The position numbers and the translations under genes are program-made. This document shows, piece after piece, positions 6,217 through 13,583 of a DNA stretch of 23,039 bases. The notes beneath the pieces were generated by a model. It was not told where the DNA came from. It saw only the letters and a list, made by a program, of their open reading frames with translations, and made no database searches. Source of the DNA: an uncultured Eubacteriales bacterium (GTDB lineage: Bacteria; Bacillota; Clostridia; Oscillospirales; Oscillospiraceae); NCBI GenBank assembly GCA_900550585.1, contig URST01000024.1, forward strand, positions 1 to 23,039, in the 5' to 3' direction. The stretch's first letter is position 1. Every line of letters begins with the position of its first letter.

Positions 6217-7248
6217 ATGGAACAGACTGCACAAAGGAACAGAGCGGAGTGGTTCTTTTCCGAAGATGGACACCGCGCCTATGCCTCCTCCGGGACCACC
6301 GGCGAGAAAACCAGATACTTCTTTGAATACCTGCGCGGGCTCGGCCAGAAAACACCTGACAGGGTGCTTTACAAGCTGGCCTACATCATGGCGGACAGCA
6401 TGGATGCGGCGGGCGGCCGGTTTGCCGGCTGGCCGGCGATCCTGCAAGACAGTGTTAACCCATTTATCAAGCTGGTGGTGGACGGAACACTTCAGCCGGC
6501 GGAGGAGATGGAGCGTTCTCTGTCCACGGGCTGGGGATTTTCCCGCGGCGTCACCAAGCAGGAGGAGGACGGCTGCCGCTGGTGGATCACAGACCAGCTT
6601 CTCTGCGCACTCCATGGCATATCGACCGTCCGGCGGATCACCTACGAGGAGCTGCAGGACAGCAGCGCGGAGGACTGTGACCTCTATCTGTACCGTATCG
6701 AGCGGCAGATCATCTGGCTGTTCGGCGGTGACGCGCTCATGAGCCCCTACTCTCTGCAGGCGCTTTTCTGCGAGCCGTTCCGGGAGCAGCAGGCGGATCT
6801 CGGATGCCTCCACGACGACCTTCTGCGGGGAAACCTGCAGTTTGCGGCGGAGAAGAACGGCGGCATCACCGCAAAAACGCGCAGAGACACGCCGGATAAG
6901 CAGCAAATGTCTGCGGGAAGGGTGATCATGACGCTGCTGCTGGTACTTCTTGCCTGCTTCGCCATCGGAAAGGCGCTGTCGATCTACGCAGTCAACAGTG
7001 CGCCGGAGCCGGATATGGGCAACGGCTGGGACTGCCTGCGCGCCATGCTGGACGCCTCTGAGAACCCAAGGGAGAAGGTGTCGGAGCGTTTTACTTATCA
7101 AGGAGAGGGCACATTGGACGACGCACCGTGCTATATCTGGAAAAGCGCACGAAGTCCCTTCTACTATTACTGCGTGACAAGAGACGCACCACGTCAGGTG
7201 TGGGAGATCCAGCCCAACATATCCAGCACCATGCTGTGGAGCGAGTAA
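6217..7248 (+). CDS. Hypothetical protein with one transmembrane helix
   Basis: This 343-residue protein is of no recognised family. Residues 1-230 look cytosolic and helical (FFEYLRGLGQKTPDRVLYKLAYIMADSM and a Trp-rich stretch near CRWWITDQLLCALHG). A single hydrophobic helix follows at about 236-258, then an 85-residue tail that would lie outside if the N-terminus is inside. The tail contains FTYQGEGTLDDAPCYIW and an aromatic run FYYYC. I chose ATG at 6217, preceded by AAGTGAGG; an in-frame TTG at 6097 would add 40 residues over the leader hairpin. The next gene starts 39 bases after its stop with a strong ribosome binding site, so the two are probably co-transcribed. Confidence 0.65.
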   Translation: MEQTAQRNRAEWFFSEDGHRAYASSGTTGEKTRYFFEYLRGLGQKTPDRVLYKLAYIMADSMDAAGGRFAGWPAILQDSVNPFIKLVVDGTLQPAEEMERSLSTGWGFSRGVTKQEEDGCRWWITDQLLCALHGISTVRRITYEELQDSSAEDCDLYLYRIERQIIWLFGGDALMSPYSLQALFCEPFREQQADLGCLHDDLLRGNLQFAAEKNGGITAKTRRDTPDKQQMSAGRVIMTLLLVLLACFAIGKALSIYAVNSAPEPDMGNGWDCLRAMLDASENPREKVSERFTYQGEGTLDDAPCYIWKSARSPFYYYCVTRDAPRQVWEIQPNISSTMLWSE

Positions 7249-7287
7249 CGCTTCTCAGCCAACACATACGGAAGTCAAGGAGGAACT

Positions 7288-8496
7288 ATGAGTACTTACG
7301 GTGACGCTTTTGCGATAACGCCCCAGCGCAGCCTGCCCCGCGAGAAGGTGGCGGAGATGCTGGAACGCATTTCCCAACTGAACGAGGAGTACGAGGAGCG
7401 TAAGGAGATCGAGGATAACCCTGCCTACCGGCAGCTGCTGGAGCGGCGGCGCAGCGTGGAGAAGAAGTATGTAGGGGACGTGCAGGCACGCGGCAGAGCG
7501 ATGGAGAAGGTGCTTGCTGCCGATTCGCCCGGAGAGTTGCCCGGTGAGGTCATGGCGGAGGAGCACGTCCCGACGGCGTGGGAGCCTGTGAGCTGCGTGC
7601 TGTGGCTGGCCTGCTGTGTCCTGACAGTCATCGCCGTGGCTATGACCATCGCCATACCGGATGCGCCGCGGTTCGGCATGATCGTGGGGTGCAGCTGCCT
7701 GGCCATCGGCGCGTTGACCATGCGCGGCGACGGCAAGGCAGCGCTGAAGCTGAAGCGGGCGCAGACCCGCTGGGATCGGCAGTTTAATTTCGACAGCAGC
7801 GCGGAGACCGATACCGCATTCCTGGAGGAATGCGAGAATTTCGATGCAAAGTACAGGGAGAACGCAGCGGACGTGCGGATGCTCCGCCAAACGGCAAAGG
7901 AGCAGTACGACGCAGAGGTGCGCCCTGTTCAGGAGGAGATCGCCCGGTTCGAAGCAGACGAACAGGCGTGGCGTACTGCGGCGGAGACGGAGATGGAGTC
8001 CGTTGACCTTCTGCCGGAAAACTACCGTTATCTGGCCGGAAACATCGCCGCCATCGTGCGGGGACGGCGGGCTCACAGCCTGACAGATGCCCTGAATCTG
8101 GCGATCCGCGAGGAAAAGGAGGAGGCATACCGTGAATCCCAGATGGATGCGATGGCGGCGCGGAACGCCATCCTGCGGGAGCAGGCACGGAGCGAGGAAC
8201 TGCACCAGAAGCAGATGCAGGAGCTGGAGCGGCAGCGCATAGAGAATGAGCGCGCCGCCAACGAGCGGCTGCTGGCCGCACAGCGGGAGCAGGCGCGGGC
8301 AGCTGACAGACGGCTGGAGCAGGAGCAGACCCGGCAGCGGCGAGAGGCCGAAAAGACCCGGATAGAAGCCGATAAGGCCCGGCAGACGGAGGACGCGCGC
8401 CGCCGTCGGCGTGAGTATGCGGCCAATCAGATCAAGCTGGCCAAAAACCAGCAGTCGAAGGATTACTGGGAGAGCGAGTGGAAGCGAAATCTCTGA
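7288..8496 (+). CDS. Two-TM protein with a long C-terminal coiled coil
   Basis: This 402-residue protein of unknown function has an N-terminal charged helix (16-75), two adjacent hydrophobic helices at about 101-123 and 128-145 forming a membrane hairpin, and then a very long Glu/Arg/Gln/Ala-rich coiled coil (about 265-390, e.g. RQRIENERAANERLLAAQ). Both soluble parts would be cytoplasmic. The start is ATG at 7288 after AAGGAGG. The layout suits a membrane-tethered scaffold. It follows the single-TM gene by 39 bases and precedes a small gene by 34 bases, suggesting a three-gene operon. Family not recognised. Confidence 0.75.
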   Translation: MSTYGDAFAITPQRSLPREKVAEMLERISQLNEEYEERKEIEDNPAYRQLLERRRSVEKKYVGDVQARGRAMEKVLAADSPGELPGEVMAEEHVPTAWEPVSCVLWLACCVLTVIAVAMTIAIPDAPRFGMIVGCSCLAIGALTMRGDGKAALKLKRAQTRWDRQFNFDSSAETDTAFLEECENFDAKYRENAADVRMLRQTAKEQYDAEVRPVQEEIARFEADEQAWRTAAETEMESVDLLPENYRYLAGNIAAIVRGRRAHSLTDALNLAIREEKEEAYRESQMDAMAARNAILREQARSEELHQKQMQELERQRIENERAANERLLAAQREQARAADRRLEQEQTRQRREAEKTRIEADKARQTEDARRRRREYAANQIKLAKNQQSKDYWESEWKRNL

Positions 8497-8530
8497 TGCT
8501 TCTTCCGCCGACAGAAAGGAGGGATGACCC

Positions 8531-8893
8531 ATCGAGACAGCATCTTTTTATCGCGGCGTGTTCTGGGTGATCGACGGCGCCCTGCTGGCGTACCCGTTTA
8601 TAGAGGGCGTATACGCCGGGGCCACCGCCCGCTCCGGCGCCACATATAACCACCAGAAGCTGTGGGAGCTGGTTCGCGGTTCCCGTGGCAAGTCGTACAA
8701 TTACTATCCCCGCGGCAGAGTGGACGCGGACAACAGGGGTCAGCCGGTGATCTACATGAGCCCCCACGTATCGCCAGCCCTGCTGTCGGAGATACAGGCG
8801 GTGTTTGCCATCACGTCCCAGCCGCTGCTCCGATACGACAACAGCCGCCATTACAGATGTCATCTGGATGACGGATGGGGTGGTAAAGGGTAG
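8531..8893 (+). CDS. Small hypothetical protein, apparent AUC start
   Basis: This is a protein of about 120 residues containing FYRGVFWVIDGALLAYPF and YNYYPRGRV, then VIYMSPHVSP. An in-frame stop at 8525-8527 closes the frame upstream. A strong ribosome binding site (AAAGGAGGG, 8515-8523) lies 8 bases before an ATC codon at 8531. The first ordinary start, GTG at 8558, is 35 bases away and would cut into FYRGVFW. An ATG at 8524 lies in another frame and overlaps the ribosome binding site. I therefore take ATC as the start, with GTG 8558 as fallback; a one-base indel near 8530 would also explain this. It ends at TAG. No family can be named; the fold looks small and soluble. Confidence 0.6.
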   Translation: METASFYRGVFWVIDGALLAYPFIEGVYAGATARSGATYNHQKLWELVRGSRGKSYNYYPRGRVDADNRGQPVIYMSPHVSPALLSEIQAVFAITSQPLLRYDNSRHYRCHLDDGWGGKG

Positions 8894-8900
8894 GGGAGTG

Positions 8901-8929
8901 TTGTCTTATTGATAGACTTGTGATATAGT
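8901..8929 (+). promoter_or_regulatory. Promoter of the 8991 gene
   Basis: TTGTCT (8901-8906) and TATAGT (8924-8929) are 17 bases apart in an AT-rich stretch, 61 bases before the start codon. Confidence 0.65.
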
Positions 8930-8990
8930 AACAATAACATCCACTTTTAGCGCGGATATTCAAAAAAATAAACGATGCGGAGGGTGAGGT

Positions 8991-9791
8991 ATGGACATTA
9001 CAAATATGAAGCAGGAATTTAGGGGAGCGGTTACTGGGGCGCGGAAAACGACCATCGCCGAGGTGGGTGAGCCATGGCAACTATGCAACGAGAAAGTGTT
9101 CCCCGCGGCAGTAAAATTGGGCTACTTGGATATGTGCCGAACCTGCAGCGGCATAGGGAAAAAGATCAGCGACGAGCAGCGCAAGGACATTTTTGACAAA
9201 ATTGGAACGGAGATCAAAGCCCGAATGGAGGAATCAGTTTCGATTGCTAATCAGAAGGACTTTGATGAGCTCCACACAAAACTATGCCGATTCTGCACAA
9301 AACAATTTGAGGAATGCGGCTACTTTATCAAATATGGACAAGCGCAGAAAATCATCAATATGGCGTTCAAATACCTATATTGCTGCAACGATGCCGAAAA
9401 ATATGAGGAAACTGTTTTCTCTCATTGCCATATGCCATTGGACAGTTTTATCCTTAAATGGTGCAGTGACTGCAAACTATGCGAAAAATGCAGCGAGGAT
9501 GCGTGGAGCAAGCTGGGAAAAGACAAATATGTCAAAATTCAGCAGGGAATACGCGCTTATCTGAATCAGGGAAACACCTATAAGGTCGGCGGCAATGAAG
9601 TGGAGCTGCCGAAAACTGTGCTTGATGCCGAATTTATCATTTGGCCGGAAGAGGCGAGAAGGAAATCGCTGAAGGAGCTGGAGAATCTGCTCAAGAAGTT
9701 GGGGGAGGATAAGTATTTCGTGGAGAACATCTCGGAGGACGACAGAAAAGCCCTTCGTGAAAGCATGAAAACCATCATCAAAGAAAAGTAA
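8991..9791 (+). CDS. Cysteine-rich hypothetical protein
   Basis: This 266-residue protein is visibly AT-richer than its neighbours. It has several Cys pairs: MCRTC, LCRFC, YCC, HCH, CSDC and CEKC. These may bind zinc, but the spacing does not match a domain I can name. The central segment KYGQAQKIINMAFKYLYC followed by HCHMPLDSFIL resembles a conserved stretch I associate with hypothetical proteins from accessory regions. The C-terminus is Lys/Glu-rich and helical. The start is ATG at 8991 after GGAGGGTGAGG. It is monocistronic, with its own promoter and a strong terminator right after the stop. Composition and isolation suggest separate acquisition. Confidence 0.7.
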   Translation: MDITNMKQEFRGAVTGARKTTIAEVGEPWQLCNEKVFPAAVKLGYLDMCRTCSGIGKKISDEQRKDIFDKIGTEIKARMEESVSIANQKDFDELHTKLCRFCTKQFEECGYFIKYGQAQKIINMAFKYLYCCNDAEKYEETVFSHCHMPLDSFILKWCSDCKLCEKCSEDAWSKLGKDKYVKIQQGIRAYLNQGNTYKVGGNEVELPKTVLDAEFIIWPEEARRKSLKELENLLKKLGEDKYFVENISEDDRKALRESMKTIIKEK

Positions 9792-9796
9792 AAGGT

Positions 9797-9824
9797 AAGG
9801 AGAGGACGTTGTCGTCCTCTCCTT
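9797..9824. terminator. Bidirectional terminator between convergent genes
   Basis: Twelve-base arms (9797-9808 and 9813-9824) pair around TTGT, with T-rich sequence after the stem. It begins 6 bases after the Cys-rich gene and ends 6 bases before the stop of the minus-strand nuclease gene. Confidence 0.85.
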
Positions 9825-9829
9825 CTAAT

Positions 9830-11326
9830 TCATTCCGCTGCCGCGCACAGCGCCTGCCACACCTTTACCATCGCAAAGGTGTCCAGCTCGCAGTATTTCA
9901 GCAGGTCGTGCCGCGCCTTGGCTTGCTCCTCCGGCGGCATATCCTTCAGTTTGGGGAAAATACTCATGGCCTCACTGCCATTGTGTACGCCTTCCAGATT
10001 GTGGTAATCCAGCGCGGGGTCATCGGGAAATATCGCCGGAAGTACGCTCTTGATGGAAAACGACCCGCCCATAGCGCGATTGTAGTAATAGCCAGATTGG
10101 AATGGCACCAAAAGATCAACGATGTTGCTTTCGATATTCAGCAGGTGCGGCGCAAGATCGGGGTACAGTGCCGCCAGCTCCCGGATACGCCCACATTCAA
10201 ATTGCTTGTTGTAGGCGGTGGTGCAGACACCGAAAGGAATGTCCGCGCACAGCTGCTCCGCCAGCGCGCGGCGGGGATCTGTGCCGGGCTGTGCCAGGAA
10301 CTCCTTGTGCTGCAAGGCACCGCCCTCGGACTCTATGTAGTGCAGCGAATACTGAAACGGTATCTGCGTGTACGGGCGCGTACCCACATACTGCGGCACA
10401 GCAGGCTGTATCGTCTCGAAGTCCAGAAAATACAGCGGGTAGCGCAGCAGCCGCAGGAAATCACGGATGGCAGGCTTGTCGAGGTATGTCCCTTTGTCCG
10501 CCAGCGCGTATTCGATCTGCCGCAGCTGCTTGTCCCCCGTGATGTCGGGACAGTGCAGCAGCTTGTCAAAGCCGGCCATTCCCTGCTGGTAGTAGGCGAT
10601 CTTTTTCTTGAACGGCAGGCGGTAGAGATCAAACACTGACGGCGACGGCACATGGCGGGAACAGTATTTCCAGAACGCGCACGGGTAGGGCTTATTGCAG
10701 TGTATAGACAGGTCATCGTTCGGCTCATCAGGGGACTTCAGCACTTCCTCTGCGATCCGCGTGTTGATGGCGACGTTGTCCTGCTCAAAGGCCACCGCAA
10801 GCCCTACATCGGTGACCTTGAACAGCTTTTGCAGGTCAAGTGTCCCGTCGAAGATGTAGTCGCGATTCAGCACCACAAGGTAGGTGCCCGTGACCTTGAT
10901 GCCGCAATGCTCAAGTACAAACTTCTAGTAGGCGATATCCGCGATATAGACTGCCTTGTCATCTGATGTGGAGCTTTTTACCTCGTAGATTGCCCACCCG
11001 TCACCTTCGCGCCGCAGAATATCCACGGCGCAGTATAAGCCGTTCCATTCAAAGGACGCCTCGCAGATCACGGGGGTGTCCTTTGCAATTTCTTCCTGCG
11101 TGCGGCGCATCATAGCCGGCAGGTCGATCTCCCCATCCGTGTAGACCGTGACCTCGGTAAAGTCCCCGAACAGTCCCATGGCAAGATCGCCCACGGCGTT
11201 GCCGGTCTCCATAATGGACAGCGTATGGCTGTCCACCTCGGCAAGCTCCGGCTTGTATTTGCGGAGCCATAACATTTTCGGGCATTGCCACAGCGCACAG
11301 TATTTGGACTTGGAAAGGTTGACCAT
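9830..11326 (-). pseudogene. DUF2779-type Cas4/RecB-like nuclease, in-frame TAG
   Basis: This is one reading frame of 499 codons on the minus strand, interrupted only by TAG at 10927-10925 (codon 134). The N-terminal part is a Cas4/RecB-like PD-(D/E)xK nuclease: KYCALWQCPKMLWLRKYKPE at the start, then VDILRRE (Asp102) and YEVKSS (Glu115, Lys117). Directly after TAG the protein continues KFVLEHCGIKVTGTYLVVLN in the same frame, as the fold requires; Gln would fit this position, so CAG to TAG is the likely change. Downstream are a C-P-C cluster (HCNKPYPCAFWKYC), possibly iron-sulfur, and a DUF2779-like DFETIQPAVPQY segment. The start is ATG at 11326 after GAGAGGGG, with its own promoter. It may be dead, or read through at low level; the 133-residue fragment retains the active-site residues. 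Confidence 0.8.
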
Positions 11327-11370
11327 GCCGATTCCCCTCTCTGGGTAATTTGTCTGGAAACCCTGTCTTG

Positions 11371-11399
11371 AGTATAGCATTCACAAAATAGGAAAACAA
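11371..11399 (-). promoter_or_regulatory. Promoter of the DUF2779-type gene
   Basis: On the minus strand TTGTTT (11399-11394) and TATACT (11376-11371) are 17 bases apart, with an extended TGC before the -10. Confidence 0.75.
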
Positions 11400-11490
11400 G
11401 ATTTGCGGCAGCATCAAGCAATATGTCGGCATATCTGAAAAATTACAGAAATGTCGATTCTCCGGCGTTTCCAATGTCGTACCAATCGCC

Positions 11491-11561
11491 CTGCCGAAAT
11501 CCCACGGGATATCCCGCCGCGCAACGGCGCAGAAATGACCAGGCTGTAATTAAAGAATAGG
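11491..11561 (+). repeat. Dispersed TAQK-type repeat, copy R3 (long form)
   Basis: The core 11521-11561 matches R1 with one change (CCAGGCTG for CCACGCTG). The preceding 11491-11530, with ACGGGATATCCCG, aligns without gaps to 19501-19540 (about 29 of 40 identical, most differences transitions). It ends two bases before the retron RT stop codon. Confidence 0.75.
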
Positions 11562-11563
11562 TG

Positions 11564-12628
11564 TCAGACCTTCGGGAGGTCATCGCAGGACAGCAGCTTT
11601 TGTTTTGCCTCGCGGAACCAGCGGTTTTCCGGCTCGATCTGCAGCACATACTGGACTCGTCCCAATAGCTGCTGCCGGTAGCGCTCCGTATCAGGAACGC
11701 CGTCTGTGCGAAGCGCTGCGTGGCCGCCCCGCAGGATACTGTCCGCCAGGCCAAAGCGCAGGGCGTAATAGACCTCTTGTCGAAGTGATCGCTTATAGCC
11801 GGCCGGCACGGATACCTTCTCATTGACGGTCAGACCGGTCACGCTCTGCCGTCCGGCGTTGGTGATAAAATGGGTCTTGGCCTCATTCAGGTCAAAGCCC
11901 ATCTCCGCCAGCATATTTTTCGCCTTCGAATAGACGGCGAACAGCGGACGATCGGCGGAAAAGGTCAGGTCATCACAGTACCGCGTGTATACGATGGCGC
12001 GCCGCTGGCACCAGCGTGCCATGTTCGTATCAAAATTCCGCATGACCAGATTGGAAAGCGCGGGAGAGGTGGGCGCGCCCTGCGGCAAGACACCGTCTTT
12101 GCAGCAAAGAGAGGTCAGCAGAAAACCCACCTGCCGGGAGAAGTACCGGGTGTGAAAGGCGGCGGAGTGGACCTGCTCAAAGCAAATGCTGCCGAAAAAG
12201 TCGGAGATATCCAGCTTCAAGAGATACCGCTTGCCCACATGGGGCGCGGCGTTGCCGCTGAGAGTGCCGCCCTTCCGATAGGCGGTGGCCTGCGGTGCGA
12301 CAGGCAGATAGGCGAGGAGATCCCGGCAGATCTTCCGCTGCCAGCGACGCAGCGTGTCGTCCGGCACGGACAGTATGCGCACATCGCCATTACGCTTGGG
12401 GATGGTGACGGGGTGATATGCTGCCGCCGTGTGCCGCGCATAGTAAAGGAGCTTCTGCCTGCTGGTAGAGAGAAACGCCGCCAGCTGCCGGGCGTCGTAC
12501 AGGAACGGCAGCTGCGGGTGAAAGCAGTGAAAATCCAGCACCATATCCGCCGCAGCCTGCATACCGAATTTGGTCACGAAGTCTGCGTCCGGCGCTTCAA
12601 ATGTGACAGTATCCTTCTCGATTTTCAT
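11564..12628 (-). CDS. Retron-type reverse transcriptase
   Basis: This 354-residue reverse transcriptase carries retron-specific signatures. The order is IPKRNGDVRILSVPD (76-90, RT motif 1), NAAPH (126-130, the retron NAxxH motif), LDISDFF (139-145, first catalytic Asp), PQGAPTSPALSN (182-193), YCDD (217-220, catalytic Asp pair) and VTG (263-265, the retron VTG motif). There is no maturase or endonuclease domain, and no fused effector at either end. The enzyme would copy its own ncRNA, encoded just upstream, into branched msDNA. The start is ATG at 12628 after AGGGGG; the a2 repeat of the ncRNA ends 17 bases before it, normal retron spacing. It ends at TGA next to repeat R3. Retrons usually guard a toxic effector in phage defence; no standard one is adjacent. 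I do not assign a retron type. Confidence 0.95.
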   Translation of the reverse strand: MKIEKDTVTFEAPDADFVTKFGMQAAADMVLDFHCFHPQLPFLYDARQLAAFLSTSRQKLLYYARHTAAAYHPVTIPKRNGDVRILSVPDDTLRRWQRKICRDLLAYLPVAPQATAYRKGGTLSGNAAPHVGKRYLLKLDISDFFGSICFEQVHSAAFHTRYFSRQVGFLLTSLCCKDGVLPQGAPTSPALSNLVMRNFDTNMARWCQRRAIVYTRYCDDLTFSADRPLFAVYSKAKNMLAEMGFDLNEAKTHFITNAGRQSVTGLTVNEKVSVPAGYKRSLRQEVYYALRFGLADSILRGGHAALRTDGVPDTERYRQQLLGRVQYVLQIEPENRWFREAKQKLLSCDDLPKV

Positions 12629-12645
12629 AGAGGCCCCCTAACATA

Positions 12646-12847
12646 GAATCAGCCCCGTGCAGTACAAAGTGACCTGATATAAGCGGAGTCGAATTTCTAA
12701 TCACGGCGTGATTCGCGATTCGATGGAGCGGTATCAGGCGGTCGCTTCGCTTGCGAAGCGTACGTCCTCTTGGTAAACAGAGCGGCGACTCGCCACCCTC
12801 CTCAAAGTACGAAACTTTAAGCTGTACACTACTGCGCGGGGCTGATC
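12646..12847 (-). ncRNA. Retron msr-msd RNA
   Basis: Read on the minus strand, the 5' arm a1 (12847-12830) and the 3' arm a2 (12664-12646) pair over 17 positions with one mismatch (ATCAGCCCCG...GCAGTA). After a1 comes ACAGC, whose G (12822) is the candidate branching guanosine. The msr then has hairpins at 12821-12801 (AAAGT/ACTTT), 12794-12784 (GGCG/CGCC) and 12760-12743 (CGCTTCGC/GCGAAGCG, perfect 8 bp). The msd is a long stem 12738-12673, closed by CCTGATA/TATCAGG, with inner pairs TCGAAT/ATTCGA and AATCACG/CGTGATT. It directly precedes the RT gene. Exact ends and the msd boundary are inferred from structure. Confidence 0.88.
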
Positions 12848-12862
12848 TTCGGTTGTGCTTAT

Positions 12863-12891
12863 ATGGTAAAGCGCTTTGACGAGAAAGTCAA
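12863..12891 (-). promoter_or_regulatory. Promoter of the retron
   Basis: On the minus strand TTGACT (12891-12886) and TACCAT (12868-12863) are 17 bases apart, placing the start of transcription about 10 bases before a1. The -35 overlaps the stop codon of the upstream phosphatase gene. Confidence 0.65.
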
Positions 12892-13583
12892 GCGGATGGC
12901 TGCGCCTCCTGCCCGTACCGGGTCAGTGCATCCATGACCTTGTGATACACCACCTGATTGGGGTAATAGCGGTAGTCGGCAAAGATTGAGATGCCGGTGC
13001 CGTCGAAATGCTCCAAAATCGCGGCGGCGCAGGCGGCGCTGCGGCTCTGCCCGTACTCACACTGGCAGAGGATATCCAGCCCGTCCGCCCTTGCCTGACA
13101 GATAAACGCCGCCAGCGCGTCCGCCTCCGGCATGTAGGTGTCGTAGTCCAGCCCCACATCCGGCAGAGCCGTCAGATCCAGATCGTGAACGACCACGGTG
13201 AACACCCGCGCTGCTTTGCCGGCGTAGTCCAGCGGGGGCGTCGGGGCAGGCTTGCCGACGGAGGGTGGGTCGCAGAAGGAGATCACCGCCGTGCGGAAGA
13301 GCGTGTCGGTACGCAGCAGTTCCTCGGCGGCTTTGCGGGAACAGATGGTCACGTTCATAGATATACCTCCAGTTTTGTATAGTTCGCGGTATGTCCGCAG
13401 GGACATGCCGTTGCAGGGAGACTCCTCATCCTCCGTCTGCAGCTCGATGTCATACTCCCAGCCGCAATGCTCACAGATCCAGTACATATCCAGCGTGGGA
13501 TGGCCGCAGACGGGGCAGGTGACGATGCGGAACATACCGGAGCGGTATTCCGGCGTGTTCTTCAAATCCTGTTCATTATGCAT
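12888..13583 (-). CDS. CPCC zinc-ribbon fused to a CX5R tyrosine phosphatase
   Basis: This 231-residue open frame has two parts. Residues 1-75 form a CPCC-type zinc ribbon: CPVC (Cys23, Cys26) and CEHC (Cys37, Cys40), then SPCNGMSLRTYRELY. Residues 76-231 are a small dual-specificity/tyrosine phosphatase-like domain: CQCEYGQSRSAACAAA carries the CX5R P-loop (Cys100 and Arg106 counted from the internal Met). A strong GGAGGT six bases before an internal ATG at 13358 shows that the phosphatase can be made on its own (156 residues), so the frame may be two once-separate genes joined by loss of a stop. The first ATG (13583) overlaps the end of the agmatine-deiminase-like gene by eight bases after GGGAGGG. 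It is third in an operon. The phosphatase substrate is unknown. Confidence 0.8.
   Translation of the reverse strand: MHNEQDLKNTPEYRSGMFRIVTCPVCGHPTLDMYWICEHCGWEYDIELQTEDEESPCNGMSLRTYRELYKTGGISMNVTICSRKAAEELLRTDTLFRTAVISFCDPPSVGKPAPTPPLDYAGKAARVFTVVVHDLDLTALPDVGLDYDTYMPEADALAAFICQARADGLDILCQCEYGQSRSAACAAAILEHFDGTGISIFADYRYYPNQVVYHKVMDALTRYGQEAQPSA
13356..13370 (-). promoter_or_regulatory. Internal ribosome binding site and start of the phosphatase
   Basis: GGAGGT (13370-13365) lies six bases before ATG (13358-13356), in frame inside the CPCC-phosphatase reading frame and exactly at the domain border. Confidence 0.65.

Noticed and set aside
11564..12628. Group II intron or diversity-generating retroelement RT
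   Set aside because: No maturase domain, intron domain V/VI structure, or template/variable repeat pair is seen. The NAxxH and VTG motifs and the msr-msd RNA point to a retron.
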